Positions 7,725 through 16,122 of a DNA stretch of 64,000 nt are shown here, piece by piece. Each line of letters starts with the position of its first letter. Within the stretch, counting starts at the first letter, position 1. The stretch comes from Massilia sp. METH4 (GTDB lineage Bacteria > Pseudomonadota > Gammaproteobacteria > Burkholderiales > Burkholderiaceae_D): the NCBI RefSeq assembly GCF_037094685.1, contig NZ_CP146614.1, positions 2,852,001-2,916,000 of the forward strand. Direction: 5' to 3'. The position numbers and the translations under genes are program-made. The notes under the pieces are model-generated. The model was not told the origin of the DNA. It worked only from the letters and a program-made list of their open reading frames with translations, and searched no databases.

Positions 7725-8771
7725 ATGAAACACTTCAGGATTTCGTTCCTGGTCACGGCCGTCTGCCTGGTGATCGCAGGGTGGTGGGGTTACCGGACCG
7801 GGGGCGTCACGGGCGCCCTGTCGGCGCTGGGCATTGCCATGATTCTGGGCGTGATGGAAGTCTCGCTGTCGTTCGACAACGCGGTGGTCAACGCCTCGGT
7901 GCTGAAGACATGGGACGACTTCTGGCGCAAGCTGTTCCTCGGGCTGGGCATCATCATCGCGGTATTCGGCATGCGGCTGCTGTTCCCGCTGGTGATCGTG
8001 GCCGTGGCGGCCGATATCGGCCTGACCGACGTCTGGACGCTGGCGCTGAACAATCCCGATGAATATTCGCGCCACCTGACCGACCACCATGCCGAAGTGG
8101 CGGCGTTCGGCGGCATCTTCCTGCTGATGGTGTTCCTGAACTTTATCCTGGACCCGGAAAAGGAAACGCACTGGCTGGGCAATTTCGAGCAGAAACTGGG
8201 CTCGCTGGGCAAGATTTCTTCGATCTCGATCATCGTTGCCCTGGGCACGCTGCTGGGCTGCATGTCGCTGGTCGGCGAAGGCCAGAAGCTGGCGGTGCTG
8301 CTCTCCGGGCTGTGGGGCCTGCTGATCTACGTGGGCGTGGATGCGCTGTCGAACTTCCTGGAGAAGGAAGAAGAGGGCGACAGCGGCGTGGGCGAACTGG
8401 TCAAGCGCGGCGGTATCGGCGGCTTCCTGTACCTGGAAGTGCTGGACGCATCGTTCAGCTTCGACGGCGTGATCGGCGCGTTCGCCATCACCAAGGACGT
8501 GGTGATCATCATGGTGGGCCTGGCGATCGGCGCGATGTTCGTGCGTTCGATGACGGTGTACCTGGTGGAAAAAGGCACGCTGGACGCTTACGTGTACCTG
8601 GAACATGGCGCACACTATGCGATCGGTATCCTGGCGGCGATCATGCTGGCAAGCATGAAGTTCCACGTGCCCGAAATCTTCACCGGCCTGATCGGCGTGG
8701 CATTCATCGCGGCTTCCGTGTGGTCTTCCGTGCGGTACCGGAAGCGCCAGGAAGCACTTGCGATGGCTTGA
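7725..8771 (+). CDS. TerC-superfamily (DUF475-like) integral membrane protein
   Basis: This 348-residue polytopic membrane protein has about eight hydrophobic segments. The TerC-superfamily hallmarks are acidic residues inside two repeat-related membrane stretches: EVSLSFDNAVVNASV near residue 45 and EVLDASFSFDGVIGAF near residue 240. The length and these motifs fit DUF475, a TerC relative, rather than the shorter classical TerC. TerC proteins are linked to metal ion handling and to anchoring TerD proteins at the membrane. It has its own promoter-like motif and an AAGGGGA ribosome site, and precedes the second terD pair by 109 bp. Confidence 0.88.
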   Translation: MKHFRISFLVTAVCLVIAGWWGYRTGGVTGALSALGIAMILGVMEVSLSFDNAVVNASVLKTWDDFWRKLFLGLGIIIAVFGMRLLFPLVIVAVAADIGLTDVWTLALNNPDEYSRHLTDHHAEVAAFGGIFLLMVFLNFILDPEKETHWLGNFEQKLGSLGKISSISIIVALGTLLGCMSLVGEGQKLAVLLSGLWGLLIYVGVDALSNFLEKEEEGDSGVGELVKRGGIGGFLYLEVLDASFSFDGVIGAFAITKDVVIIMVGLAIGAMFVRSMTVYLVEKGTLDAYVYLEHGAHYAIGILAAIMLASMKFHVPEIFTGLIGVAFIAASVWSSVRYRKRQEALAMA

Positions 8772-8822
8772 GGAAATCTTAAGAATCGTTGGTAAAAATA
8801 AGAAGAACATGGCGCGCCACAC

Positions 8823-8855
8823 GACACCGGCGCGCCGTGATGGAAGCAAGGTGTC
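8823..8855 (+). promoter_or_regulatory. Leader inverted repeat upstream of second terD
   Basis: GACACC (8823-8828) and GGTGTC (8850-8855) flank a 21-nt loop, matching the arms at 1250-1284. The loop here contains GGCGCGCC. Downstream, both leaders carry TTGAAGGAGTAATCGA or a near match before the ATG. The surviving pairing in diverged leaders suggests function. Confidence 0.4.
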
Positions 8856-8880
8856 TCAACCATTGAAGGAGTAATCGATC

Positions 8881-9456
8881 ATGGCAATCAGTCTGCAAAA
8901 AGGCGGTAACGTCAACCTCTCCAAGGAAGCCCCCGGCCTGTCGCAATTGACGGTGGGCCTGGGCTGGGATGTGCGCTCCACCGACGGCGCCGCCTTCGAC
9001 ATCGACAGCTCGGCCTTCCTGCTGAAGACGGACGGCAAGGTACGCGGCGACCTGGACTTCATCTTCTACAACAATTTGAAATCGGCCGACGGCGCGGTGC
9101 AGCACTCGGGCGACAACCGCACCGGCGCGGGCGAGGGCGATGACGAAACCGTCAAGATCGACCTTGCCAAGGTACCGGCCGACGTGGACAAGATCGCCGT
9201 CTGCGTGACGATCCACGATGCCGACGCGCGCCGCCAGAATTTCGGCCAGGTGCAGAAGGCCTTCGTGCGCTGCGTGAACAGCGCCAACAACCAGGAAATC
9301 GCCCGCTACGACCTGTCCGAGGACAGCTCGACGGAAACGGCGATGGTGTTCGGCGAAATCTATCGCAACGGCGCCGACTGGAAATTCCGCGCCGTGGGCC
9401 AGGGTTACGCCGGCGGCCTGGCCGCGCTGGCCAAGAACTACGGCGTGTCGGTGTAA
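8881..9456 (+). CDS. terD: TerD-family stress protein, copy 2
   Basis: This 191-residue near-duplicate of the protein at 1310-1885 differs at about 18 positions, mostly conservative. All calcium-loop residues ([15 protein letters not shown]) are kept. The first 40 bp of coding sequence are almost identical to copy 1. The next gene (AIM24-like) begins only 3 bp after its stop, so in this copy the terD pair has been opened by an extra gene. Its role is expected to equal copy 1: a calcium-binding TerD protein working with the TerC-like membrane protein upstream. Confidence 0.95.
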   Translation: MAISLQKGGNVNLSKEAPGLSQLTVGLGWDVRSTDGAAFDIDSSAFLLKTDGKVRGDLDFIFYNNLKSADGAVQHSGDNRTGAGEGDDETVKIDLAKVPADVDKIAVCVTIHDADARRQNFGQVQKAFVRCVNSANNQEIARYDLSEDSSTETAMVFGEIYRNGADWKFRAVGQGYAGGLAALAKNYGVSV

Positions 9457-9459
9457 GCC

Positions 9460-10158
9460 ATGCCAGTCTTTACGATTACCGGGGAAGAAGATCCCTTCCT
9501 GCACGTAACGCTGCGCCATGGCGAAAAGATCTATTGCGAAGCGAACGCCATGGTCATGATGGAGTCCAACCTCGAGCTGAAGGGCAAGATGAACGGTGGC
9601 TTGGGCGCGGCGCTGATGCGCACGTTCGCCAACGGCGAGTCGTTCTTCCAGCAGCACATCGAGGCGGTCAAGGGCGATGGCGACTGCCTGCTGTCGCCCA
9701 CGCTGCCGGGCGCCATGCAGGTGCTGGACGTGGGGCAGCGCCAGTACATGATCAGCGATGGCGCCTTTGTGGCGGCATCGTCGAGCGTGAACCTGAACGT
9801 GCGCACGCAGAACGTGGGCACGGCGCTGTTCGGCCAGACGGGCGGCTTCTTCATCACCGAAACGTCGGGAAGCGGCCAGTTGGTGGTATCGGGCTTCGGC
9901 TCGGTGGCCACGCTGGACGTGGAAGCGGGCAAGGATATCGTCATCGACAATTCCCACGTGGTGTGCTGGGACAGCTCGCTGCGCTACGAGATGTCGGTGT
10001 CGACGAGCCGCAGCAGCGGCTTCCTCGGCAACCTGGTCAACAGCGTGACGAGCGGCGAAGGGATGGTGTTGCGTTTCTCCGGGACCGGCAAGGTGGTGGT
10101 CTGCTCGCGCAGCCGCGCGGCATTCCTGTCCTGGCTGTCGAGTACCAAGCCGCAGTAA
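9460..10158 (+). CDS. AIM24/TIGR00266-family protein
   Basis: This is a 232-residue protein of the AIM24 (TIGR00266) family, a beta-rich fold related to the C-terminal part of some TerD-linked proteins. Recognisable parts are the early LRHGEKIYCEANAMVMMESN, the central SGSGQLVVSGFGSV, and the late SGEGMVLRFSGTGKVV. Family members are often found beside terD genes, but no biochemical activity is settled. It sits between the two TerD-domain genes of the second cassette, with 3 bp before and 37 bp after, and is absent from the first cassette. Confidence 0.88.
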   Translation: MPVFTITGEEDPFLHVTLRHGEKIYCEANAMVMMESNLELKGKMNGGLGAALMRTFANGESFFQQHIEAVKGDGDCLLSPTLPGAMQVLDVGQRQYMISDGAFVAASSSVNLNVRTQNVGTALFGQTGGFFITETSGSGQLVVSGFGSVATLDVEAGKDIVIDNSHVVCWDSSLRYEMSVSTSRSSGFLGNLVNSVTSGEGMVLRFSGTGKVVVCSRSRAAFLSWLSSTKPQ

Positions 10159-10195
10159 TCGCGCTGCGGTCATCGCGTAACCTGAGGAGGATGTC

Positions 10196-10777
10196 ATGTC
10201 AGTGAATTTGACGAAGGGCCAGAAGATCTCGCTGGACAAGGAAGCGGGCAGCGCGCTCACGCACGTGTCGATGGGCCTGGGCTGGGATGCCGTCAAGAGC
10301 AAGGGCTTCCTCGGCTTCGGCGGCAAGAGCGCCGACATCGACCTTGATGCCTCGTGCCTGCTGTTCGACGATGCCAACAAGCCCGTCGACGTGGTGTGGT
10401 TCCGGCAGCTGAAGAGCCGCGACGGCAGCGTGATGCACTCCGGCGACAACCGCACGGGCGCGGGCGATGGCGATGACGAGCAGATCAGCGTGAGCCTGAA
10501 CCAGGTGCCGGCCAATGTGAAGAGCATCGTCTTTACCGTGAACAGCTTCACGGGCCAGAGCTTCGCCCAGGTGCAGAACGCCTACTGCCGGCTGATCAAC
10601 GCCAACAACGGCAAGGAAGTGGCGCGCTTCGACCTTTCCGTGCAGGGCTCGCACAGCGCCCAGATCATGGCCAAGCTGTACCGCCACAACGGCGAATGGA
10701 AGATGCACGCGATCGGCGAGAACGGCACCGGCCGCACCTTCGAGGAACTGCTGCCGCAGATCGCGCAGCATCTATAA
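10196..10777 (+). CDS. TerD-domain protein, second paralog type, copy 2
   Basis: This 193-residue protein differs from that at 1933-2514 by about nine residues. The GFLGFGGKSADIDLDASCLLFD insert and [15 protein letters not shown] calcium loop are unchanged. GAGGAGG precedes the ATG. It closes the Ter locus: a terminator copied from the first cassette follows at 10833-10866 and a REP pair follows that. Coding DNA between the two copies has drifted mostly at third positions, so the duplication is not very recent or the copies are held alike by selection or conversion. Confidence 0.94.
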   Translation: MSVNLTKGQKISLDKEAGSALTHVSMGLGWDAVKSKGFLGFGGKSADIDLDASCLLFDDANKPVDVVWFRQLKSRDGSVMHSGDNRTGAGDGDDEQISVSLNQVPANVKSIVFTVNSFTGQSFAQVQNAYCRLINANNGKEVARFDLSVQGSHSAQIMAKLYRHNGEWKMHAIGENGTGRTFEELLPQIAQHL

Positions 10778-10832
10778 GACCAGCAGACGTACCGTGTTTC
10801 ACCAGCGCCAGCCCCATGGCGCGCTTCCCTTC

Positions 10833-10866
10833 GCGGTGGTCCGGTCTCCCGGCCACCGCTTTTTTT
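10833..10866 (+). terminator. Rho-independent terminator after second terD pair
   Basis: This has the same GCGGTGG-T-CCGG / CCGG-CCACCGC stem as 2620-2653 with a TCTC loop, followed by seven T residues. Only four of 73 bases differ between 2581-2653 and 10794-10866. Confidence 0.9.
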
Positions 10867-10876
10867 GTTGTTCGCC

Positions 10877-10947
10877 CACCACGGGGACAGTCCCCGATTT
10901 TTTACAACACCAGGTGTTGTTTTTTTTCGGGGACAGTCCCCGTGGTG
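10877..10947. repeat. Composite inverted REP pair (GGGGACAGTCCCC type)
   Basis: Two CGGGGACAGTCCCCG palindromes (10882-10896, 10928-10942) are extended outward by CACCA/TGGTG into a 71-bp inverted repeat. A third palindrome, ACAACACCAGGTGTTGT, lies at the centre. T-runs on both sides of the central hairpin could make it a two-way terminator. It separates the Ter locus from the next gene. Confidence 0.75.
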
Positions 10948-11007
10948 AAAGCACAACAGAGTTGGCCTTTGCGGTATGCTGGCCGCCTCATAGTGGAATG
11001 AATACCG

Positions 11008-11301
11008 ATGCGCATCCTGCAATTGATCCTGTTCGTCGCCGTTTTCCTTGCCGTGCTGTGCGGGCCGGTGGTGCTTGCCGCGCGCAAGCTCAATCGGCGC
11101 GGGTATCCGGGCGCGCTGCGCTGGCTGCGCGTCATCGTGCCGGCGCAGTTGATCGTTTCGCTGGGGACCATCGTGCTGGCCGATGAGTATGGCCAACACG
11201 CGCTGCCGACGCTGATCGTGATAACGACGATCGCCACCAGCGCGCTCGGCGCGGCGGTGTTGTGGGTAATGCGCGCGCTCTGCCCGGCGCGGCTGCTCTG
11301 A
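11008..11301 (+). CDS. Small membrane protein of unknown function
   Basis: This 97-residue protein has three hydrophobic segments at about residues 5-24, 42-60 and 68-88. A short basic stretch (ARKLNRRGYPG) follows the first. I do not recognise the family. The ribosome site is weak. It lies alone between the REP pair and a convergent esterase gene, 27 bp from the latter's end. It could be a real small inner-membrane protein; the regular helix pattern supports coding, but confidence is moderate. Confidence 0.6.
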   Translation: MRILQLILFVAVFLAVLCGPVVLAARKLNRRGYPGALRWLRVIVPAQLIVSLGTIVLADEYGQHALPTLIVITTIATSALGAAVLWVMRALCPARLL

Positions 11302-11328
11302 TCAGCGCAGTAACGACACATTCACGCC

Positions 11329-12258
11329 TCACGGCGAGGAAATATTTTTCAGGAAGAATTCCATGCCCCGCGCCATGGCGGGGAAGGCGGCGGAGCCGTG
11401 ATTTTCCCTTGCGAACAGCATGAAGTCCGCCCGCGATACAGCGCCGTTCATCGCCGCCAGTTTCACCGACAGCTCGCGCGCCTCGTCGATCATCCGCCGC
11501 TGCGCCGCGATCGCTTCCCGCGAACCTGGAGCGGCACCAACGCCAGACGGCTGTTCCAGTTCCCCGGCCGAGAGCAGCACGGACGGCTTCACGGCCAGCG
11601 CGCCAGCGCGCCTGTCGAAGCCGGCCAGGCCCGTGAGCACGGCACGCTCGCCGTACCAGATCGACGGGCTGGCGGCGATATACGTGTGGAACATCGCCGG
11701 CCGCGTGAACAGCGCGTGCAGCGCGCACAGGCCGCCGTACGAGTGGCCGTACAAGGCCTGCCGCCGCGGATCGATGGGCGCCAGCGAGCGTACCAGCGGC
11801 TTCAATTCCTGCTCGATGAAATCGAGGAAGCGGTCGGCGCCGCCTTCCGTCGCCGGTGCACCGGCGGTCGGCGGCGTGTAGTCGCGCCCGCGGGCCGGGT
11901 GGTAATCGTCGTCCGTCACATAGCCGATGCCCACGATGACGGGCGCTGCCTGCCCCGTCGCCTTGCCGCGCCGCGCTGCCGTGCGGGCCATCTGCGCCAG
12001 CATCGGGAACGACGCGTTGCCATCGAGCGCATACAGCACGGGGTGGCCTGCGGCGGGCGCCGGCACGTCCGGCACGCTGGTGAATATCCGGTAACGCTGC
12101 CCCGTGGTCGTGGAAGCCAGCTCGCGCTGGCGCGCCTGTGGCAGCGCGACGGGCTGCCATGCATCGGCGGCACGGGCCAGGCTTGGTACGAAGGTGGAAC
12201 CGAGGAGAGCGCCACCGGCAGCCAGCAGGCAGCGGCGCGAAGGGTAAGCAGACGTCAT
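11329..12258 (-). CDS. Tat-exported alpha/beta hydrolase, siderophore-esterase-like
   Basis: This is a 309-residue hydrolase of the Fes/IroE/BesA-type esterase group. A twin-arginine signal (SRRCLLAAGG) with an ARA-AD cleavage site predicts export to the periplasm. The nucleophile is the Ser in YGHSYGG, an acidic residue follows the FHTYIAASPSIWYG strand, and the catalytic His is likely in ARENHGSAAF. Members cleave siderophore esters to free iron. A palindromic Fur box lies 11 bp upstream of the ATG, which strongly supports an iron role. No siderophore synthesis genes are nearby, so it probably processes a foreign or distally made siderophore. Confidence 0.82.
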   Translation of the reverse strand: MTSAYPSRRCLLAAGGALLGSTFVPSLARAADAWQPVALPQARQRELASTTTGQRYRIFTSVPDVPAPAAGHPVLYALDGNASFPMLAQMARTAARRGKATGQAAPVIVGIGYVTDDDYHPARGRDYTPPTAGAPATEGGADRFLDFIEQELKPLVRSLAPIDPRRQALYGHSYGGLCALHALFTRPAMFHTYIAASPSIWYGERAVLTGLAGFDRRAGALAVKPSVLLSAGELEQPSGVGAAPGSREAIAAQRRMIDEARELSVKLAAMNGAVSRADFMLFARENHGSAAFPAMARGMEFFLKNISSP

Positions 12259-12269
12259 GGTCGAATCAG

Positions 12270-12286
12270 ATGAGAATAATTCTCAT
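12270..12286 (-). promoter_or_regulatory. Fur box upstream of esterase
   Basis: ATGAGAAT-A-ATTCTCAT is a perfect 8-1-8 inverted repeat. Its TGAGAATAATTCTCA core differs at two places from the 7-1-7 Fur consensus TGATAATnATTATCA. It is immediately upstream of the esterase start, a normal place for iron-dependent repression. Confidence 0.85.
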
Positions 12287-12305
12287 TCTAACTCAGCGAC
12301 CGGGA

Positions 12306-14621
12306 TCACGCCTGGATCATGACCATTGCCCCGTTATACACCGCGTGCGTGATCACCGGCGCCAGCAGGCTGCCGTTGCGCGCATACGCGCATGCCGTGC
12401 AAAGCCCCAGCACGAACACCGGCATCATCGACAGCGGCGGGTGCACCACGGCGAACAGCGCCGCGCTGACGGCGATGGCCGGCGCGGCGGCCAGCGAGCG
12501 CCGCAGCCCGCCGAACAGCAGGCCGCGGAAGATGAATTCCTCCGACAGCGGCGCGGCCACGCACGCCAGCGCGAGCAGCAATGGCAGCGCGATCGCGCCT
12601 TCCGGGCGCGGCAGGGCGATGCCGAAGTGCCGCATCGCCATCAGCCACAGCACGCCGGCCGCGATGGCGGGCAGGGCCCAGGCGGCGCCCGCCAGCACGG
12701 CGGGCAGCGCGGGCCCCTGTCGCAGCCGCGGCACGCCGCTGGTGCGCATGCGCCAGTACACGAAGCGCGCCAGGGCCCAGACAATGGCGCCGCCGATCGC
12801 CAGCGCGAGCGCCAGCTCGGCCAGTGCGGGAGGTTTCTCGCCCTCGTGGATGATGGCCAGCGCGATCGCCTGCGCGGCGAAGAACAGCAGCGCGGCCACC
12901 ATGCCGTCCGCAGCGGACACGCGCGGCGGCGGTGTAGCCGCCGGGTCGAGCAGGTAGGGCAGGTGGTCGCGCGCCTTCTGCCACAACGCCAGCGCCAGCG
13001 CGGCCAGCAGCACCACGACGGCCACGCGGTGCGCCCACGTGTCCGTGTACAGCGCGAAGCCATACAGCGCGGCGAGGATCGAATACAGGTACACATAGGT
13101 GGGCCGGATGCGCGCCGCCGCTTCCTGCGCCAGCGGGTCGGATGCCCATACCCCCAGCGCCACGGCGATCAGCGCGAACACGGGGATGCCGAGCGCCACC
13201 AGGACGATGCGCGCGAGCAGGTGCTCGTCGACCTGCGGCGCGAAGCCAATGCCGATCGCGAACACGGCGGCCGGGTAGACGAGCGCCAGCACCGCCCACA
13301 GCCGCGCCTTTTCCAGCAGCATGCGCTCCAGCGTGCCGGGGAAGGTGTACAGCAGCCACAGCGCCTGGCCTTCGGTATTGATGGTCTGGAAGGCCGACAG
13401 CAACAGCACATAGCTGCCCAGGCCGAAGGCGATGGAGGCGAGCAGCGCCTGGTCCGTTCCCAGCTGCGCCATCGCGTCGATGCGGCCCGTGAAGAACATC
13501 TGGCTGCCGATGATCACCAGCGGCACGACCAGGCTTTGCACGAGGAAGGTGCGGTCGCGGCCAAGCAGGCGCAGCTCGCGGCGCTGCAGGGCGGTGCCGG
13601 GCAGCTCCTTCAGCGCCGCCGCCGGCGGGCGGTGGGTACGTGCCGTTTCGCGTGAGCTGGCCGCGACCACGCCGGCGGCCAGCTGCCGCGCCAGCAGCGC
13701 GATGCCGGCCCACAGCAGCAGGGCCACCTGCAGCGCCAGCAACGCGGCAAGGCCCAGGGCAGCGGGCATGGAACGGGCATCTAGCCATTGCGCGACGAGG
13801 CCGGGCGGCGTCCACAGCGTCCATGCCGGCCACGCGCGCGCCCAGTCCATCGTGATGCCGCCGCGGCCCGTGGAGAGGGCGATGACGAGATAGATCAGCG
13901 GCATCGCCGCCACCGAGATCGCCGCCTGCAGGTTGCGCAACTGCGAGGGCGGCATGGACAGCCGCAACCCCGTATCGGCCAGCGTGCGCACAACGGCGGC
14001 CAGCGCCAGCAGGGCCAGTGCGGCGGCCGTGGCGGCCAGGGGCGCCGACCAGCGCAGCCCCGCATGCCAGCCAGTCATCAATGCGGCCGGCCACAGCACG
14101 AGCCAGCCGGTGGGGTTGGCGACCGTGCGTTCCAGCACGCGTGCCCACAACAGGCCCGTGCGCGCGACCGGGAGCGTGACGAGCCATTCCAGGTCCCAGT
14201 CCGGCTGCGCCAGTTCGCGGCTGCCGAGCGGCACGAGCAGCGCCACGAGCCACAGCAGCCACAGTTGCATCGCCAGGCCGCGCAGCAGCGGCGGGCTGAA
14301 TGGCCCGTCGCGCAATTCCCCGGCCGCCGCATCGAGGCGGGCGTCGGGGCTGGCCTGGCCGGCGCAGGCGTTATGCGGCGTCAGCTCGCAATGCAGGTTC
14401 ACCACCACCTGGTGCGCCATGTGGGAAAACGCCAGCGTCATCAGCAGTCCCATCACGAGCGGCACCAGCCAGCGCCCGCGGCGCTTGCCGGCGGTGGCGG
14501 CCCGGCCGGTGGCCCGCTTGCGCCACATCGACAGGGTGGCCATGTTCAGCAGGCGGCGCAGCCGCAGCCGCGCCAGCAGCCAGCCGGCGCGTGCCGTGCC
14601 GATATGCGATGCGCCGTTCAT
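12306..14621 (-). CDS. ABC-2-type permease fused to CPBP/CAAX membrane protease
   Basis: This 771-residue membrane protein joins two functions. Residues 1 to about 520 form an ABC-transporter permease with many helices and a large loop (HCELTPHNACAG) after the first helix. The final roughly 200 residues are a CPBP (Abi/Rce1-like) intramembrane protease: the EEFIFRGLLFGGLRR motif has paired glutamates and arginine, and HP and THAVYNG supply later histidines. The ATG at 14621 overlaps the upstream ATPase stop as ATGA, so it is the partner permease; a longer in-frame start inside the ATPase is rejected. It may couple export with proteolysis of the exported substrate. Confidence 0.85.
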   Translation of the reverse strand: MNGASHIGTARAGWLLARLRLRRLLNMATLSMWRKRATGRAATAGKRRGRWLVPLVMGLLMTLAFSHMAHQVVVNLHCELTPHNACAGQASPDARLDAAAGELRDGPFSPPLLRGLAMQLWLLWLVALLVPLGSRELAQPDWDLEWLVTLPVARTGLLWARVLERTVANPTGWLVLWPAALMTGWHAGLRWSAPLAATAAALALLALAAVVRTLADTGLRLSMPPSQLRNLQAAISVAAMPLIYLVIALSTGRGGITMDWARAWPAWTLWTPPGLVAQWLDARSMPAALGLAALLALQVALLLWAGIALLARQLAAGVVAASSRETARTHRPPAAALKELPGTALQRRELRLLGRDRTFLVQSLVVPLVIIGSQMFFTGRIDAMAQLGTDQALLASIAFGLGSYVLLLSAFQTINTEGQALWLLYTFPGTLERMLLEKARLWAVLALVYPAAVFAIGIGFAPQVDEHLLARIVLVALGIPVFALIAVALGVWASDPLAQEAAARIRPTYVYLYSILAALYGFALYTDTWAHRVAVVVLLAALALALWQKARDHLPYLLDPAATPPPRVSAADGMVAALLFFAAQAIALAIIHEGEKPPALAELALALAIGGAIVWALARFVYWRMRTSGVPRLRQGPALPAVLAGAAWALPAIAAGVLWLMAMRHFGIALPRPEGAIALPLLLALACVAAPLSEEFIFRGLLFGGLRRSLAAAPAIAVSAALFAVVHPPLSMMPVFVLGLCTACAYARNGSLLAPVITHAVYNGAMVMIQA

Positions 14622-15358
14622 CCTGGCGCCACGCTGTCCCTGGCCGTCTCGTCCGTGAGGCGCAGGAACACTTCCTCGAGCGACGTGCCGGCATCGTCGC
14701 GCAGCTCGTCCAGCGCTCCCGTGGCGACCAGGGCACCGCGGTGGATGATGCCCACGCGGTCGCACATGCGTTGCGCCATGTCCAGCAGGTGGGTGGAGAC
14801 GAAGATGGTCTTGCCGGCGGCCGCGCGGCCCACCAGCAATTCCTGCACGTCGCGGGCGGCGCGCGGATCGAGCCCGTTGATCGGCTCGTCCAGGATTAGC
14901 ACGGCCGGGTCGTGCACCAGCGCGCAGGCCAGGCCCAGCTTCTTTTTCATGCCCATCGAATAGTTGACGGCGAATTCCTCGGACACATCATCGAGCCCGA
15001 ATTCGGCCAGCAGCGTGTCGGCGCGGGCCGCCGCGGCACGGCGCGACAGGCCATGCATCTCGCCCACGAATTGCAGGATCTCGCGCCCGCGCAGGTAGTC
15101 GTAGAAGATCGGGTTGTCGGGCAGGTAGCCCACGTGGCGCTTCACCTCGGCCGCTTGGGCGTGGCAATCGAGGCCGTCGACCAGCACGCGGCCGGCGCTG
15201 GGCACGAGAATGCCCATCATCATGCGGATCGTGGTCGTCTTGCCGGCGCCGTTCGGGCCCAGGAAGCCGAACACCTCGCCGCGCCGCACGGCCAGGTTCA
15301 GGGGGCTTACCGCCTGATAGTCGCCATAGCGCTTGGCCAGGCCGTCGAATTCGATCAT
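14618..15358 (-). CDS. ABC transporter ATP-binding protein
   Basis: This is a 246-residue ABC ATPase. The Walker A is GPNGAGKTT near residue 34, the signature is YSMGMKKKLGL (a variant of LSGGQ common in ABC-2 exporters), and Walker B is AVLILDEPINGLDP. The switch His is in STHLL. It is translationally coupled to the permease-protease fusion downstream. The signature and pairing fit the CcmA/NatA-type exporter class. Substrate unknown. Confidence 0.93.
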   Translation of the reverse strand: MIEFDGLAKRYGDYQAVSPLNLAVRRGEVFGFLGPNGAGKTTTIRMMMGILVPSAGRVLVDGLDCHAQAAEVKRHVGYLPDNPIFYDYLRGREILQFVGEMHGLSRRAAAARADTLLAEFGLDDVSEEFAVNYSMGMKKKLGLACALVHDPAVLILDEPINGLDPRAARDVQELLVGRAAAGKTIFVSTHLLDMAQRMCDRVGIIHRGALVATGALDELRDDAGTSLEEVFLRLTDETARDSVAPG

Positions 15359-15392
15359 GGCGCTCCGGTTCGGATGGGGAGCGCCGATCTTA

Positions 15393-16073
15393 TCACTGCG
15401 CGGTGCCGCGCAGGTTCATGCCGATGCGCTCCGTGCGCGGCATCCAGTCGCCCTGGATGTCGGCGGAGACGAGAATGCGTTCGGCGCGGCCGATCAGCAG
15501 CGCGCGCGGCACGGTGCCGAACACGCGCGAGTCGCCGCTGTTGTCGCGGTTATCGCCCAGCATCAGGTAACTGTCCCGCGGCACCGTCACGGGCCCGAAG
15601 TCGCGCATCGCCCGTACCTGGGGCAGTACCTGAATGCGGTAGTCGGCGTCGCCGCTGTGTTCGCGCAGGTGCAGCGCCGTGAGCTCGCCCAGCGGTTCCA
15701 CCCGTTCCACGCCATTGCCCAGCACCGTGTAGTCGGCCTGCCGGCCATTGATCAGCAGCCGCTCGCCGCGCATCTCGACGGTATCGCCGGGCAGCGCGGC
15801 GATGCGCTTGATCAGGCGCGTGCCATCCTTGGGCGAGGAGAATGTGACGATGTCGCCGCGGCGCGGCTCGCCGGTACGGGCCAGCGAGATGTCGGTGAGC
15901 GGGATCTTCACGTCGTAGGCGAGGCGGTTGACGAAGACCACGTCGCCTTCGAGCAGGTTCGGGCGCATCGACGCCGAAGGAATCGGGTTCCAGTCCGCCA
16001 CGGCGGTGCGGAAGATCCCGAACAGCAGCAGGAAGGCGATGAAACCCTTGTTGGCGCGGATGGCTTCTTTCAT
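15393..16073 (-). CDS. lepB: Signal peptidase I
   Basis: This 226-residue type I signal peptidase has a single N-terminal membrane anchor (FIAFLLLFGIF). The catalytic Ser35 is in IPSASMRPNL and the general-base Lys89 in GTRLIKRIAALPGD. The conserved late box is LMLGDNRDNSGDSR. It cleaves Sec and Tat signal peptides on the periplasmic face. It is shorter than E. coli LepB and lacks the second anchor, so it may be a second signal peptidase beside a main lepB elsewhere. It is upstream of, but 34 bp from, the ABC exporter genes in the same direction. Confidence 0.93.
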   Translation of the reverse strand: MKEAIRANKGFIAFLLLFGIFRTAVADWNPIPSASMRPNLLEGDVVFVNRLAYDVKIPLTDISLARTGEPRRGDIVTFSSPKDGTRLIKRIAALPGDTVEMRGERLLINGRQADYTVLGNGVERVEPLGELTALHLREHSGDADYRIQVLPQVRAMRDFGPVTVPRDSYLMLGDNRDNSGDSRVFGTVPRALLIGRAERILVSADIQGDWMPRTERIGMNLRGTAQ

Positions 16074-16122
16074 GCGGATCTCCCGATAAGTGTTGGTAAA
16101 ACCTCATCATCGGGCGGGTACC

